Source: Prauserella flavalba
GTDB lineage: Bacteria; Actinomycetota; Actinomycetes; Mycobacteriales; Pseudonocardiaceae
NCBI RefSeq assembly: GCF_003202235.1
Contig: NZ_MASU01000002.1
Location: forward strand, 186,001-250,000
Reading direction: 5' to 3'
Length of the DNA: 64,000 bases
Both the position numbers and the translations under genes were made by a program. Shown in pieces: positions 15,966-23,704 of the stretch. Each line of letters starts with the position of its first letter. Within the stretch, counting starts at the first letter, position 1. The notes beneath the pieces are model-generated. The model was given only the letters and a program-made list of their open reading frames with translations, had not been told where the DNA came from and ran no database searches.

Positions 15966-16514
15966 ATGGACGAAACGACGGCCGATGTCACAGTACTGCG
16001 GCGTGAGGTACAGCTGCTGCGGCACCGCGTGCTCTACCTGGAAGTAGCACTGTTCCGCGCGGTGGTGGCCGTCGGCGCGGTCGCGCTAGTGCTCGGCTAC
16101 TTCCTGCCGTTCCTGTCCGCGACCGAGGAGGCAGGCAACTCGGACGAGGACGAGACGATCGCGCTGATCCCCGCGATCGCCGGTCTCGCGGACGCCGGCG
16201 ACGGGCCGTTCAGCGGTGAGGCGGCCATGGCCGCGGTCGTCGTCGGTGGGTTCGTGCTGGTCATCCTGGTCGCGTTCATCGCGCTGGTGCAGCTGTTCCG
16301 GGACCGGGTCAGCCCCCGCACGGTGCGGATCGCGCGTGTCTTCGGGATCATCCTGCTCGTCGTGTGCGGGGTGGCGTGGCTGTTGGTGTTCGCCCTCGCC
16401 GGTCACTCCGAGGGCGAGTCGAGCGCGTTCTCCCCGGCCACCCTGTCGATCACGATCGGCGGCGCCGTGACCATCCTGGCCACGGCGCTCCACCCCGGCG
16501 ACTGGCGTGACTAG
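15966..16514 (+). CDS. Putative four-TM membrane protein
   Basis: Family not recognised. The 182-residue protein has a short N-terminal charged helix (TVLRREVQLLRHRVLYLEVAL, coiled-coil-like) and then four hydrophobic segments at about 31-50, 85-106, 120-143 and 155-175. A periplasmic-side acidic loop (GNSDEDE) lies between the first two. ATG at 15966 is used; the longer reading upstream lacks membrane character. It sits between the integrase stump and the decayed zone, so it may be cargo of the lost element. No function is assigned. Confidence 0.6.
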   Translation: MDETTADVTVLRREVQLLRHRVLYLEVALFRAVVAVGAVALVLGYFLPFLSATEEAGNSDEDETIALIPAIAGLADAGDGPFSGEAAMAAVVVGGFVLVILVAFIALVQLFRDRVSPRTVRIARVFGIILLVVCGVAWLLVFALAGHSEGESSAFSPATLSITIGGAVTILATALHPGDWRD

Positions 16515-16569
16515 TGCGGTGACCACTATTGATCACCGGGTTGGTCAGGCTGCTCGGGGTTGAGGGCGG

Positions 16570-16695
16570 GCCCCACCGGCGGTGGCGTTCGCCGCGGATG
16601 CGGGCGCGTTCCCGGTGCTGAGCGGCGAGCACGTCTGGATGGCGGTTGTTCGCGTTGCGCCAGCGCAGGTAGGAGTGCATCTCTCGCGCGAGTGC
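16570..16695 (-). pseudogene. Possible transposase C-terminal fragment
   Basis: On the minus strand a short reading contains AREMHSYLRWRNANNRHPDV and QHRERARIRGERHRRWG, which looks like the C-terminal part of actinobacterial transposases. No catalytic domain, inverted repeats or start is present. The identification rests on remembered similarity and is weak. The surrounding 750 bases hold only fragments. Confidence 0.3.
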
Positions 16696-16795
16696 TGGTG
16701 GTTGGGGTGGTCGAAGTTGCGCCGTTGAGTGGAGCCACCGACGGGCCGACGCTGGGCTAGTGGCGCGAAGGGCCAGCAAGCGCAGCCAATGCTCG

Positions 16796-16990
16796 CTAGA
16801 GGTTCAGTGTGACGCCGTAGGCGACTATCCAGGTCGCCCAGCCGAGCCAGCCGATCAGGCCGGTGATCGCGATCCTGTTCGTTCCGTCCACAGTGTACGG
16901 AGCGACGGTGAAGCCCAGCAGCGCGATCGCCAGAAGGCCTGGTTGAAGCCGAACAGCACGTTCGTCGCCGCCCACAGGCCAGGTACCGAG
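16796..16990 (-). pseudogene. Frameshifted C-terminal fragment of a membrane protein
   Basis: The minus strand reads GLWAATNVLFGFNQAF, and after a single-base slip continues LAIALLGFTVAPYTVDGTNR, then ITGLIGWLGWATWIVAYGVT to a TAG at 16796. The two hydrophobic pieces join smoothly only if one base is restored near TTCTGGCG, so a one-base deletion has broken the gene. The 5' part is missing. The original family is not recognised. Confidence 0.5.
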
Positions 16991-17002
16991 CCGCGGTGAC
17001 GC

Positions 17003-17185
17003 GGGCCGGAGGGCACGCTCCGGCGAGGGCTGGACGTTCCTGTCGCCGTCGACATCTACGCCGCGCTCTGCAACATCGACGTCTACAGCACGCTCACGGT
17101 CGAGCGGTCGTGGTCACCCGGCCGCATCCAGGAGTGGTGGGGCGAGGCGCTCGCCCGCGAGCTGCTGAGCCAACTCGGAGAGGAC
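17003..17185 (+). pseudogene. C-terminal tail of a TetR-type regulator
   Basis: An uninterrupted frame without a start codon reads LDVPVAVDIYAALCNIDVY, STLTVERSWSPGRIQEWWG and EALARELLSQ, typical of the end of a TetR regulator's ligand-binding domain. The DNA-binding N-terminus is absent, and the frame runs past the natural end into the next gene, showing loss of the original stop. Relic. Confidence 0.55.
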
Positions 17186-17270
17186 AACGCCCAGAACCGA
17201 TGTCGAGAAGGTGGCGCCTGCTCCGACGAGTGTGGTGGAGGCGCCGAACGTCGGCGCGGAAGGGAGCAGC

Positions 17271-17645
17271 ATGGGCCAGCCCGTCGTGCACTTCGAGATC
17301 ATCGGTACCGATCCTGGGCGGTTGCGCGAGTACTATCGGGGCCTTTTCGGGTGGGAGTTCCAGACCGGCGGGACCACCATCGAGGCCGTGTCCGAGCCCG
17401 GTAACTACGGCTTCGTCGGCGACGGGGATGCCGGCATCAACGGCGGTGTCGGCGGCGGTTCCGGATACGACCGGCGCGTGTTGTTCTACGTCGGGGTCGA
17501 CGACGTCGAGTCGGCGTTGCGGGAGGCTGAACGGCTCGGCGGGACGCGCAGGATGGGGCCGGAGCGCACGCCGGGAGGGGATCTCGTGGTCGGGCAGTTC
17601 ACCGACCCCGAGGGCAACTTGATCGGCGTCGCCGGGCTGGCGTGA
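17271..17645 (+). CDS. VOC (glyoxalase/bleomycin resistance) family protein
   Basis: The 124-residue protein has two beta-alpha-beta-beta-beta modules: VVHFEIIGTDPGRLREYYRG at the start and VLFYVGVDDVESALREAERL in the second half, ending FTDPEGNLIGVAGLA. His7 and Glu in DPEGN are candidate metal ligands. Substrate unknown. ATG 17271 has a GGGAG site seven bases upstream; the longer reading runs into the TetR relic. The YCII gene follows 16 bases later, a pairing often seen among small stress or antibiotic-modifying proteins. Confidence 0.85.
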   Translation: MGQPVVHFEIIGTDPGRLREYYRGLFGWEFQTGGTTIEAVSEPGNYGFVGDGDAGINGGVGGGSGYDRRVLFYVGVDDVESALREAERLGGTRRMGPERTPGGDLVVGQFTDPEGNLIGVAGLA

Positions 17646-17661
17646 ACGGCGAGGAGCGAGC

Positions 17662-18060
17662 GTGAAGTATCTGATTCTGATCTACAGCAACCCCGAGAAC
17701 TGGGAACATCCCGCCTACGCCAGGACTCCCGGGTTTCGCGAGCTGCCCGAGGCCGGGCAGGCCGAGCTGACCAGGCAGGCCGAGGCGTTGCACGAGGAGA
17801 TCGTCGCCTCCGGGGAGCTGGTGACGGGCGTGGCGCTGGGCGCGCCAGGGGATGCTCGGACGTTCCGCGTGCGCGCGGGCGTGCCCGCGACGACCGACGG
17901 GCCTTACGCCGAGGCGAAGGAGCAGCTCGTGGGCTACTTCGTGGTCGAATGCGCCAGCCGGGAGCGGGCCGCCGAGATCGCCTCCCGGTTCCCGGACACC
18001 CGGTTCGGCGCCGTCGAGGTACGGCCGATCGCCGAGCTCGTCGAGTTCGGCACCGGCTGA
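17662..18060 (+). CDS. YCII/DGPF-domain protein
   Basis: The 132-residue YCII-related protein starts MKYLILIYSNPENWE and carries the diagnostic TTDGPYAEAKEQLVGYFVVE near residue 83 (DGPF-type motif). Such proteins are small dimeric barrels, often beside ECF sigma factors; none is adjacent here. GTG start 16 bases after the VOC gene with GGCGAGGAG upstream. Function unknown, possibly a small-molecule enzyme or sensor. Convergent with arsC. Confidence 0.88.
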   Translation: MKYLILIYSNPENWEHPAYARTPGFRELPEAGQAELTRQAEALHEEIVASGELVTGVALGAPGDARTFRVRAGVPATTDGPYAEAKEQLVGYFVVECASRERAAEIASRFPDTRFGAVEVRPIAELVEFGTG

Positions 18061-18462
18061 TCAGTCGGTCAGTTCCGCGAGCAGGGCTCGTACCCGGCGG
18101 TCGATGTCGTCGCGGATGGGGCGGATGCGTTCGGCCGGCTGGCCCGCCGGGTCGTCCAGTTGCCAGTCGAGGTAGCGCTTGCCGGGGAACACGGGGCACG
18201 CGTCGCCGCAGCCCATCGTGATGACGACGTCGGCCGCCTGTACCGCGTCGGTGGTCAGCGGCTTGGGGAACTCCTTGGACAGGTCGAGTCCGAGCTCGTT
18301 CATCACCTCGACCACGGCGGGGTTGATGGTGTCGGCGGGCGCGGAGCCCGCGGAGCGGACGGTGACCCGGCCCTTGGCGTGGTGGTCGAGCAGTGCGGCG
18401 GCCATCTGCGAGCGGCCCGCGTTGTGGACGCAGACGAACAGGACCTCGGGCAGGGTGGTCAT
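18061..18462 (-). CDS. arsC: Arsenate reductase, low-MW phosphatase type
   Basis: Reduces arsenate to arsenite for export. The 133-residue protein has the CX5R phosphatase loop (Cys11-VHNAG-Arg17-SQ) and ends with the Asp-containing segment YLDWQLDDPAG, matching actinobacterial arsenate reductases that use mycothiol/mycoredoxin or thioredoxin. A GCGDACPVFPG loop supplies further cysteines. It is the third gene of arsR-acr3-arsC and overlaps acr3 by four bases (ATGA). Confidence 0.93.
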   Translation of the reverse strand: MTTLPEVLFVCVHNAGRSQMAAALLDHHAKGRVTVRSAGSAPADTINPAVVEVMNELGLDLSKEFPKPLTTDAVQAADVVITMGCGDACPVFPGKRYLDWQLDDPAGQPAERIRPIRDDIDRRVRALLAELTD

Positions 18463-19532
18463 CGGGTTGCCTCCACGGTGAAACGGCGACGAAGTGCGAG
18501 TGATACGTAGACGAGGCCGACGAGTACTGGCACCTCGATCAGCGGCCCTACGACCCCGGCCAGTGCCTGGCCGCTGGTGGCGCCGAAGGTGGCGATGGCG
18601 ACGGCGATGGCGAGCTCGAAGTTGTTGCCGGCCGCGGTGAACGCCAGCGTCGTGGTGCGCTCGTAGGACAGGCCAAGGCCCTTGCCGAGAGCGTACGAGC
18701 CCGCCCACATCACGGCGAAGTAGCCGAGCAGCGGCAGTGCGATCCTGGCGACGTCCAGCGGTCGGGCGATGATCTGGTCACCCTGCAGCGCGAAGAGGAT
18801 CACGATGGTGAACAGCAGCCCGTAGAGCGCGATCGGCCCGATCCTCGGCAGGAAGCGCGTCTCGTACCAGCCGCGGCCCTTCGCGCGCTCGCCGAGCCTG
18901 CGCGTGAGGAACCCGGCCACCAGCGGGACGCCGAGGAAGATCAGCACGCTCTTGGCGATCTCCCAGCCGGACACGGCGAGGTCGGTGGTCTCGAGGCCGA
19001 GCCAGCCGGGCAGCAGCGCGAGGTAGAACCAGCCGAGCACTCCGAACGCGACGACCTGGAAGACCGAGTTCACGGCCACCAGCACGGCGGCGGCCTCCCG
19101 GTCGCCGCACGCGAGGTCGTTCCAGATGATCACCATCGCGATGCAGCGGGCGAGGCCGACGATGATCAGCCCGGTGCGGTACTCCGGCAGGTCGGGCAGC
19201 AGGAGCCAGGCCAGCGCGAACATCAGGGCCGGGCCGATGATCCAGTTCAGCAGCAGCGACGACCACAGCAGGCGCCGGTCGCGGGTCACGGAGCCGAGCT
19301 CGTCGTAGCGGACCTTGGCCAGCACCGGGTACATCATCACCAGCAGTCCCACGGCGATCGGCAGCGAGATGCCGTCCACGGTCACGGCGTTCAGCGCGGT
19401 GCCGAGCCCGGGGACGAGGCGGCCTGCCACGAGTCCGGCGGCCATCGCCGCGCCGATCCACACCGGCAGGAAGCGGTCGAGTGTCGAGAGTCTGCCGACG
19501 AGGCCGGCCGGGGCGTTGTCGGTCGTGGTCAC
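18459..19532 (-). CDS. acr3: Arsenite efflux transporter Acr3
   Basis: The 357-residue, ten-TM arsenite/proton antiporter of the BASS-like Acr3 family. Diagnostic features are GLARCIAMVIIWNDLACGD near residue 135 with the essential Cys, and FTAAGNNFELAIAVAIA near residue 300 with the conserved Glu. A GTG at 19532 is chosen because it overlaps the arsR stop (GTGA). It is coupled to arsC downstream, so the three genes form one ArsR-controlled operon. Confidence 0.94.
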   Translation of the reverse strand: MTTTDNAPAGLVGRLSTLDRFLPVWIGAAMAAGLVAGRLVPGLGTALNAVTVDGISLPIAVGLLVMMYPVLAKVRYDELGSVTRDRRLLWSSLLLNWIIGPALMFALAWLLLPDLPEYRTGLIIVGLARCIAMVIIWNDLACGDREAAAVLVAVNSVFQVVAFGVLGWFYLALLPGWLGLETTDLAVSGWEIAKSVLIFLGVPLVAGFLTRRLGERAKGRGWYETRFLPRIGPIALYGLLFTIVILFALQGDQIIARPLDVARIALPLLGYFAVMWAGSYALGKGLGLSYERTTTLAFTAAGNNFELAIAVAIATFGATSGQALAGVVGPLIEVPVLVGLVYVSLALRRRFTVEATR

Positions 19533-19891
19533 GCGGGCACCGTCTCCTCGCCGGGCACGAGCACGGCCGACAGCCGGGCCAGCACCTCGGGGTGCACGCG
19601 GTAGTAAACCCAGGTCCCGCGCCGTTCGCCGGTGACCAGCCCGGACTCTCGCAGCACCTTCAGGTGGTGGGAGATCGTCGGCGCGGTCAGGTCGAAAGCG
19701 CCGGTCAGGTCGCACACGCACGCCTCGCCGCCCGCGTGCGAGGCGATCAGTGAGAGCAACCGCAGCCGCACCGGGTCGGACATGGCCTTGAACAGGCGGG
19801 ACAGCTCCACGGCCTGTCCCTCGCTCAACGGTTCGCGGGCCAACGGTGAGCAGCACGCGTCCAGGTCGGTCAGCGGCAGTTGCTTCGGCAT
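19529..19891 (-). CDS. arsR: ArsR-family arsenic-responsive repressor
   Basis: The 120-residue winged-helix repressor has LFKAMSDPVRLRLLSLI, then ACVCDLTGAF and the recognition helix TAPTISHHLKVLRESG. Cys13-Cys14 near the N-terminus together with Cys58/Cys60 recall the Cys15/Cys16/Cys55 arsenite site of Corynebacterium ArsR, not the CxC of the E. coli plasmid type. It is probably autoregulated through the inverted repeat at 19900-19927. Confidence 0.94.
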   Translation of the reverse strand: MPKQLPLTDLDACCSPLAREPLSEGQAVELSRLFKAMSDPVRLRLLSLIASHAGGEACVCDLTGAFDLTAPTISHHLKVLRESGLVTGERRGTWVYYRVHPEVLARLSAVLVPGEETVPA

Positions 19892-19899
19892 GCGTCTAT

Positions 19900-19930
19900 A
19901 TTGACAGACCTCTAATTAGCTATCAATCTA
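19900..19930. promoter_or_regulatory. ArsR operator with overlapping divergent promoters
   Basis: ATTGACA (19900-19906) and TATCAAT (19921-19927) form an interrupted inverted repeat. TTGACA at 19901-19906 is a -35 for arsI, with a CAATCT-like -10 17 bases on, just before the arsI ATG. On the other strand TTGATA (19926-19921) with CAATAT 17 bases on serves arsR. Both start points fall at or next to the start codons, so both mRNAs would be leaderless. Confidence 0.65.
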
Positions 19931-19935
19931 AGTGC

Positions 19936-20337
19936 ATGTCACGCATGCAACTCGCGCTGCGGGTGGGTGACCTGCAGGGATCGATCGAGTTCTACTCGAA
20001 GCTCTTCGACACCGCCCCGGCCAAGCTTCGGGACGGCTACGCCAACTTCGCCATCGCCGAGCCGCCGCTCAAGCTCGTGCTGCTCGAGGGAGACCCGGGC
20101 CAGGCCACGGTCATGGACCACCTCGGCGTCGAGGTCGACACGGCAGACGAGGTGGACGCCGCGGGCAAGCGGCTCACCGGTGAAGGTCTCGACACGTTGA
20201 CCGAGGACGACACCACCTGCTGCTACGCCCTCCAGGACAAGGTCTGGGTGCACGGCCCCGGCCAGGAGCCCTGGGAGGTCTACACCGTCAAGGCCGACTC
20301 CCAGTCGTTCGGGCGACCGGAGGGTTGCTGCTCCTGA
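19936..20337 (+). CDS. arsI: ArsI/CadI C-As lyase (type I extradiol dioxygenase fold)
   Basis: ArsI cleaves the carbon-arsenic bond of trivalent organoarsenicals such as MAs(III). The 133-residue VOC-fold protein starts MSRMQLALRVGDLQGSIEFY. It carries predicted Fe ligands Gln5, His62 and Glu114 and the arsenic-binding vicinal pair Cys95-Cys96 in DDTTCCYALQDKVW. A Cys-Cys-Ser tail ends the protein. It is divergent from arsR and shares its operator. With arsC and acr3 the locus would handle inorganic and methylated arsenic. Confidence 0.92.
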   Translation: MSRMQLALRVGDLQGSIEFYSKLFDTAPAKLRDGYANFAIAEPPLKLVLLEGDPGQATVMDHLGVEVDTADEVDAAGKRLTGEGLDTLTEDDTTCCYALQDKVWVHGPGQEPWEVYTVKADSQSFGRPEGCCS

Positions 20338-20428
20338 CCGGGGAACGGGTCACGGCCTGGTCGTAAGTGTCGAAGAGACCTGAGAAGGTCATCAGCGAAG
20401 GGAAGGCTCGTGCCGTTCGTGCGGCACC

Positions 20429-20551
20429 TTGGGGCTGCCGGTTGCCGCCTCGACCCTTAGCCACCACTTCCGCGCCCCGCGCCTCGCGGAGCTCGACACC
20501 AGGTTCCCCGGGCTCGTGTCGGCGGTGCTGGCCTCGGCGAACTGGCCGTTC
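20429..20551 (+). pseudogene. Internally deleted ArsR-type regulator remnant
   Basis: A frame starting at a TTG reads VAASTLSHHFRAPRLAELD, then TRFPGLVSAVLASAN. STLSHHFR is the recognition helix of small ArsR regulators and DTRFPGLVSAVLA matches their usual C-terminus, but the wing and dimerisation segment between them (about 20-30 residues) are gone, as is the N-terminus. Non-functional relic between arsI and the TetR gene. Confidence 0.5.
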
Positions 20552-20570
20552 CGGGTGACAGGATGGCGGC

Positions 20571-21218
20571 ATGTCGGTACGTGCGGAGTCTGGCCCGAGT
20601 CGTCCCTGGCGTGGTGTCGGCGCCGACGAGCGGCAGGCCCGCCGCCGGGAGCAGCTGATCGAGGCAGGCTTCACGCTCATGGGCACCGACGGCGCGGCCT
20701 CGGTGACCATGCGCGGCGTCTGCCGGGAGGCCAGGCTCACCGAGCGGTACTTCTACGAGAGTTTCCGCAACCGGGAGGAACTGCTGGTCGCCGTGCTGGA
20801 GTCGGTGGCCCGCCAGGCGAGGGCCGTGTTGGAGGCCGCACTCGCGGAGGCGCCCGAGGGCACCGCCGACCTGACGCACCGCGCGGTCGCGGCGTTCACC
20901 GGTTTCGTCACCGCCGACCCCAGGAGAGGCCGGGTGCTGTTCGTCGAGTCGCTCGCGGCTCCCGAGCTGACGAGCCGCGGCGCCGAGCTCGTCGAGGAGT
21001 TCACGACGACGATCGCGCAGGCGCTGCGCACGCCCGGGCTCGCGGGCGAGGCCGCGGACGACCGCGACGTCGAGCTCAACGCGCAGGCGGTGTTCGGGGC
21101 GCTCGCGTACCTGTTCCAGGCGTGGCTGGCCGGGCGCGTGCCCATCGACCAGGGTCGCTTCGTCGCGCACGTGGTGCAGGTGATCGAGCAGCTCGCGAAG
21201 GCCAGCTCGCTGCGCTGA
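20571..21218 (+). CDS. TetR-family transcriptional regulator
   Basis: The 215-residue regulator has an N-terminal helix-turn-helix domain (RREQLIEAGFTLMGTDGAAS, then RGVCREARLTERYFYESFRN) and an all-helical ligand domain. The remaining helices suggest a hydrophobic ligand. It lies 93 bases upstream of the monooxygenase operon, same strand, and the nested palindrome at 21261-21296 between them is its probable operator. It likely represses the operon until substrate arrives. Confidence 0.9.
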   Translation: MSVRAESGPSRPWRGVGADERQARRREQLIEAGFTLMGTDGAASVTMRGVCREARLTERYFYESFRNREELLVAVLESVARQARAVLEAALAEAPEGTADLTHRAVAAFTGFVTADPRRGRVLFVESLAAPELTSRGAELVEEFTTTIAQALRTPGLAGEAADDRDVELNAQAVFGALAYLFQAWLAGRVPIDQGRFVAHVVQVIEQLAKASSLR

Positions 21219-21260
21219 CGTTCACGGAAGATCGGCGACACGCAACAGGTACACCACAAA

Positions 21261-21305
21261 CTGACATCACCTGATGTTGACATCGTGTGATGTCAGCTCT
21301 ACCTT
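21261..21305 (+). promoter_or_regulatory. Nested palindromic operator overlapping a leaderless promoter
   Basis: CTGACATCAC (21261-21270) and GTGATGTCAG (21287-21296) are perfect ten-base inverted arms. Between them GATGT-TG-ACATC (21273-21284) is a second palindrome on nearly the same axis. TTGACA (21277-21282) lies inside it; 17 bases later TACCTT (21300-21305) is a TAnnnT -10, and the monooxygenase ATG is at 21312. Bound repressor would cover the -35. Confidence 0.75.
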
Positions 21306-21311
21306 GGCCTC

Positions 21312-22781
21312 ATGCAGGGCAACGGCGCAGCACGCGCCCGCGTCGCGATCATTGGGGCCGGGTTCGGCGGACTGGGCACCGCGATCGCGCTGAAGCGGGC
21401 CGGCATCGACGACTTCGTGGTGCTGGAGCGCGCAGACGACGTGGGCGGCACCTGGCAGGCCAACACGTACCCGGGCGCCCAGTGCGACATACCGTCCATT
21501 TTGTACTCGTTCTCGTTCGCGCCGAACCCGCGCTGGAGCAGGCTCTACCCGCTGCAGGCCGAAATCCAGGACTACCTGCGCCGGTGTGCGAGCGACTTCG
21601 GAGTGCTGCCCCACGTCCGGCTGCGGCACGACGTGCTCGACGCGGCCTGGGACGAGGACGACCGGCTGTGGCGGGTACGCACCGACCGGGGCACCTGGGA
21701 GGCACAGGTGCTCGTGGGCGCGCTTGGGCCGTTCAGCGAACCCTCCGTGCCGGGCCTGCCGGGCCTGGATCGCTTCTCCGGCACCGTTTTCCACTCGTCG
21801 CGCTGGAACCACGACCACGACCTGACGGACAGGCGGGTCGGCGTGATCGGCACGGGCGCGTCGGCGGTGCAGATCGTGCCGAGGGTGCAGCCCGCGGCCG
21901 GAACGCTGACGGTGTTCCAGCGCACGCCGACGTGGATCATGCCGCACCCGGACCGGCGCATGGACGGCTGGCCGAGACGCGTGTTCGAGCGCGTGCCTGC
22001 CGTGCAGACGCTCGCACGGACCGGGCTCGACCTCGTGCAGGAGGCGCTCGTGCCCGGTCTGGTGCACCAGCCCGCGCTGCTGAAGGGCCTCGAACTGCTC
22101 GGCCGCGCGCACCTGCGCAGGCAGGTGCGCGACCCGGAACTGAGGGCGAAGCTCACGCCGTCGTACGCCTTCGGCTGCAAGCGTCCCACGTTCTCGAACG
22201 CCTACTACCCGGCGTTGTGCAGGCCGAACGTGGAGGTGGTGACCGACGGGGTCCGCGAGGTGACGCCCGAGGGCATCGTCACCGCCGACGGCCGCACCCA
22301 CCGGCTCGACACGCTCGTGTTCGGCACCGGTTTCCGGATGACCGACCACCCCGGGTTCACGCGGCTGCGCGGCAGGGACGGGCGCACGCTCGCCGAGGCG
22401 TGGAGCAAGGGACCGAGGGCCTACCTCGGCACCACCGTCGCCGGGTTCCCCAACTTCTTCCTGCTGCTGGGCCCGAACTCGGTGGTCTACACGTCGCAGG
22501 TCGTCACCATCGAGGCCCAGGTGCGCTACGTGCTGAGCTGCCTGCGCGTCATGGAACAGCGCGGTCTCGCGGCGCTGGAGGTCAGCGAGCGCGCACAGGA
22601 GGAGTTCGTACGCGAGGTGGACCACGGGCTTCGCGGCTCGGTGTGGAACACCGGCGGCTGCGCCAGCTACTACCTCGACGACAGTGGCCGCAACTTCACG
22701 TTCTTCCCCGGGTTCAACCGGCGGTTCCGGGCCCGCACCCGGCAGGTGGACCTGGCTGACTACCACGTGAGGAGCGCTTGA
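21312..22781 (+). CDS. Flavin-containing (Baeyer-Villiger type) monooxygenase
   Basis: The 489-residue FAD/NADPH enzyme inserts oxygen into ketones or aldehydes. The first Rossmann motif is AIIGAGFGGLGTAIALKRAG near residue 12, then VGGTWQANTYPGAQCD. The Baeyer-Villiger fingerprint FSGTVFHSSRW lies near residue 156 and the second dinucleotide motif GVIGTGASAVQIVP near 177. Close in type to mycobacterial MymA/EthA-like enzymes. First gene of a five-enzyme operon; the promoter appears leaderless. Confidence 0.92.
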   Translation: MQGNGAARARVAIIGAGFGGLGTAIALKRAGIDDFVVLERADDVGGTWQANTYPGAQCDIPSILYSFSFAPNPRWSRLYPLQAEIQDYLRRCASDFGVLPHVRLRHDVLDAAWDEDDRLWRVRTDRGTWEAQVLVGALGPFSEPSVPGLPGLDRFSGTVFHSSRWNHDHDLTDRRVGVIGTGASAVQIVPRVQPAAGTLTVFQRTPTWIMPHPDRRMDGWPRRVFERVPAVQTLARTGLDLVQEALVPGLVHQPALLKGLELLGRAHLRRQVRDPELRAKLTPSYAFGCKRPTFSNAYYPALCRPNVEVVTDGVREVTPEGIVTADGRTHRLDTLVFGTGFRMTDHPGFTRLRGRDGRTLAEAWSKGPRAYLGTTVAGFPNFFLLLGPNSVVYTSQVVTIEAQVRYVLSCLRVMEQRGLAALEVSERAQEEFVREVDHGLRGSVWNTGGCASYYLDDSGRNFTFFPGFNRRFRARTRQVDLADYHVRSA

Positions 22782-23704
22782 TGTTCCGACTGTTCCGGCT
22801 TCCCCGAATCGGCCGCAGCCCGGTGGTCGACGCACGCGGGGCGCGCCGCTACACCGAGCAGGCGCACGCCATCGCCGCGCGCGACGTCCACTTCTCGTGG
22901 GAGGGCGTGCCGATGCACTACATCCCCGGCGAGCCGATGGCGACGCACATCATCAACGTGATGCATCTCGTGCTGCCCGAGGGTGAGCGGGCGATGTCGA
23001 AGGCGCTGGCCGAGGCGCTGCCGTTGATCACCGACGAGCGGCTGCGGGAGGAGGTCGTCGGCTTCATCGGCCAGGAGTCCACGCACGCGTCGTCGCACGA
23101 GGGCGCGAGGGAACATCTCGCGACGCTCGGGCTCGACGTGGAGCCCATCGCGCGCAAGATGGACTGGCTCGTCGACCGGGTGCTCGGCGAGCACGGCCTC
23201 ACCGGCAGGGCCCGGCACGCGTGGCTGTGCGAGCGGCTCGGCCTGTTCGCCGCGATGGAGCACTACACCGCGGTGGTGGGCGAGTGGCTGCTGGAGGCCG
23301 ACCACCTCGAACGCAAGGGCATGCACCCGACGATGCTCGACCTCGTGCGGTGGCACGGCGCGGAGGAGGTGGAGCACCGCAACGTCGCGTTCGACGCCTT
23401 CATGCACGTCGACGGCGGCTACGCGCGCCGCGTGCGGACGTCGCTGCTCGCGAGCTTCACGCTCGCGACGCTGTTCCTCACCACCGCGCGCTACCTGTAC
23501 CGCACCGATCCCACGCCGGGCGCCCGGCGCTGGTGGGTGACGGAACTGCTCAGCGCCACGCGCCGGGGCGTGATCCCGAAGGCGACGATCTTCCTCACCG
23601 AGATCCCCAAGTACCTGCGCCCGAGCTTCCACCCGTCCCAGCTCGGGCCGATGGACACGGCACTGCGCTACCTCGCACGTTCGCCCGCGGTGGGCACGGC
23701 ATGA
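22781..23704 (+). CDS. Metal-dependent hydrolase family protein (PF10118-like), ferritin-like diiron pattern
   Basis: The 307-residue protein is mostly helical and matches the family annotated as predicted metal-dependent hydrolase. Its conserved carboxylates and histidines fall in a diiron pattern: Glu67 or Glu69, Glu99-xx-His102 in QESTHASSHEG, Glu160 in AMEHYTA, and Glu196-xx-His199 in AEEVEHRN. A hydrophobic stretch near 215-235 may touch the membrane. The ATG overlaps the monooxygenase stop (TGATG) with GTGAGGAG upstream. An adjacent 2Fe-2S reductase suggests oxygenase rather than hydrolase chemistry; inference. Confidence 0.82.
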   Translation: MFRLFRLPRIGRSPVVDARGARRYTEQAHAIAARDVHFSWEGVPMHYIPGEPMATHIINVMHLVLPEGERAMSKALAEALPLITDERLREEVVGFIGQESTHASSHEGAREHLATLGLDVEPIARKMDWLVDRVLGEHGLTGRARHAWLCERLGLFAAMEHYTAVVGEWLLEADHLERKGMHPTMLDLVRWHGAEEVEHRNVAFDAFMHVDGGYARRVRTSLLASFTLATLFLTTARYLYRTDPTPGARRWWVTELLSATRRGVIPKATIFLTEIPKYLRPSFHPSQLGPMDTALRYLARSPAVGTA

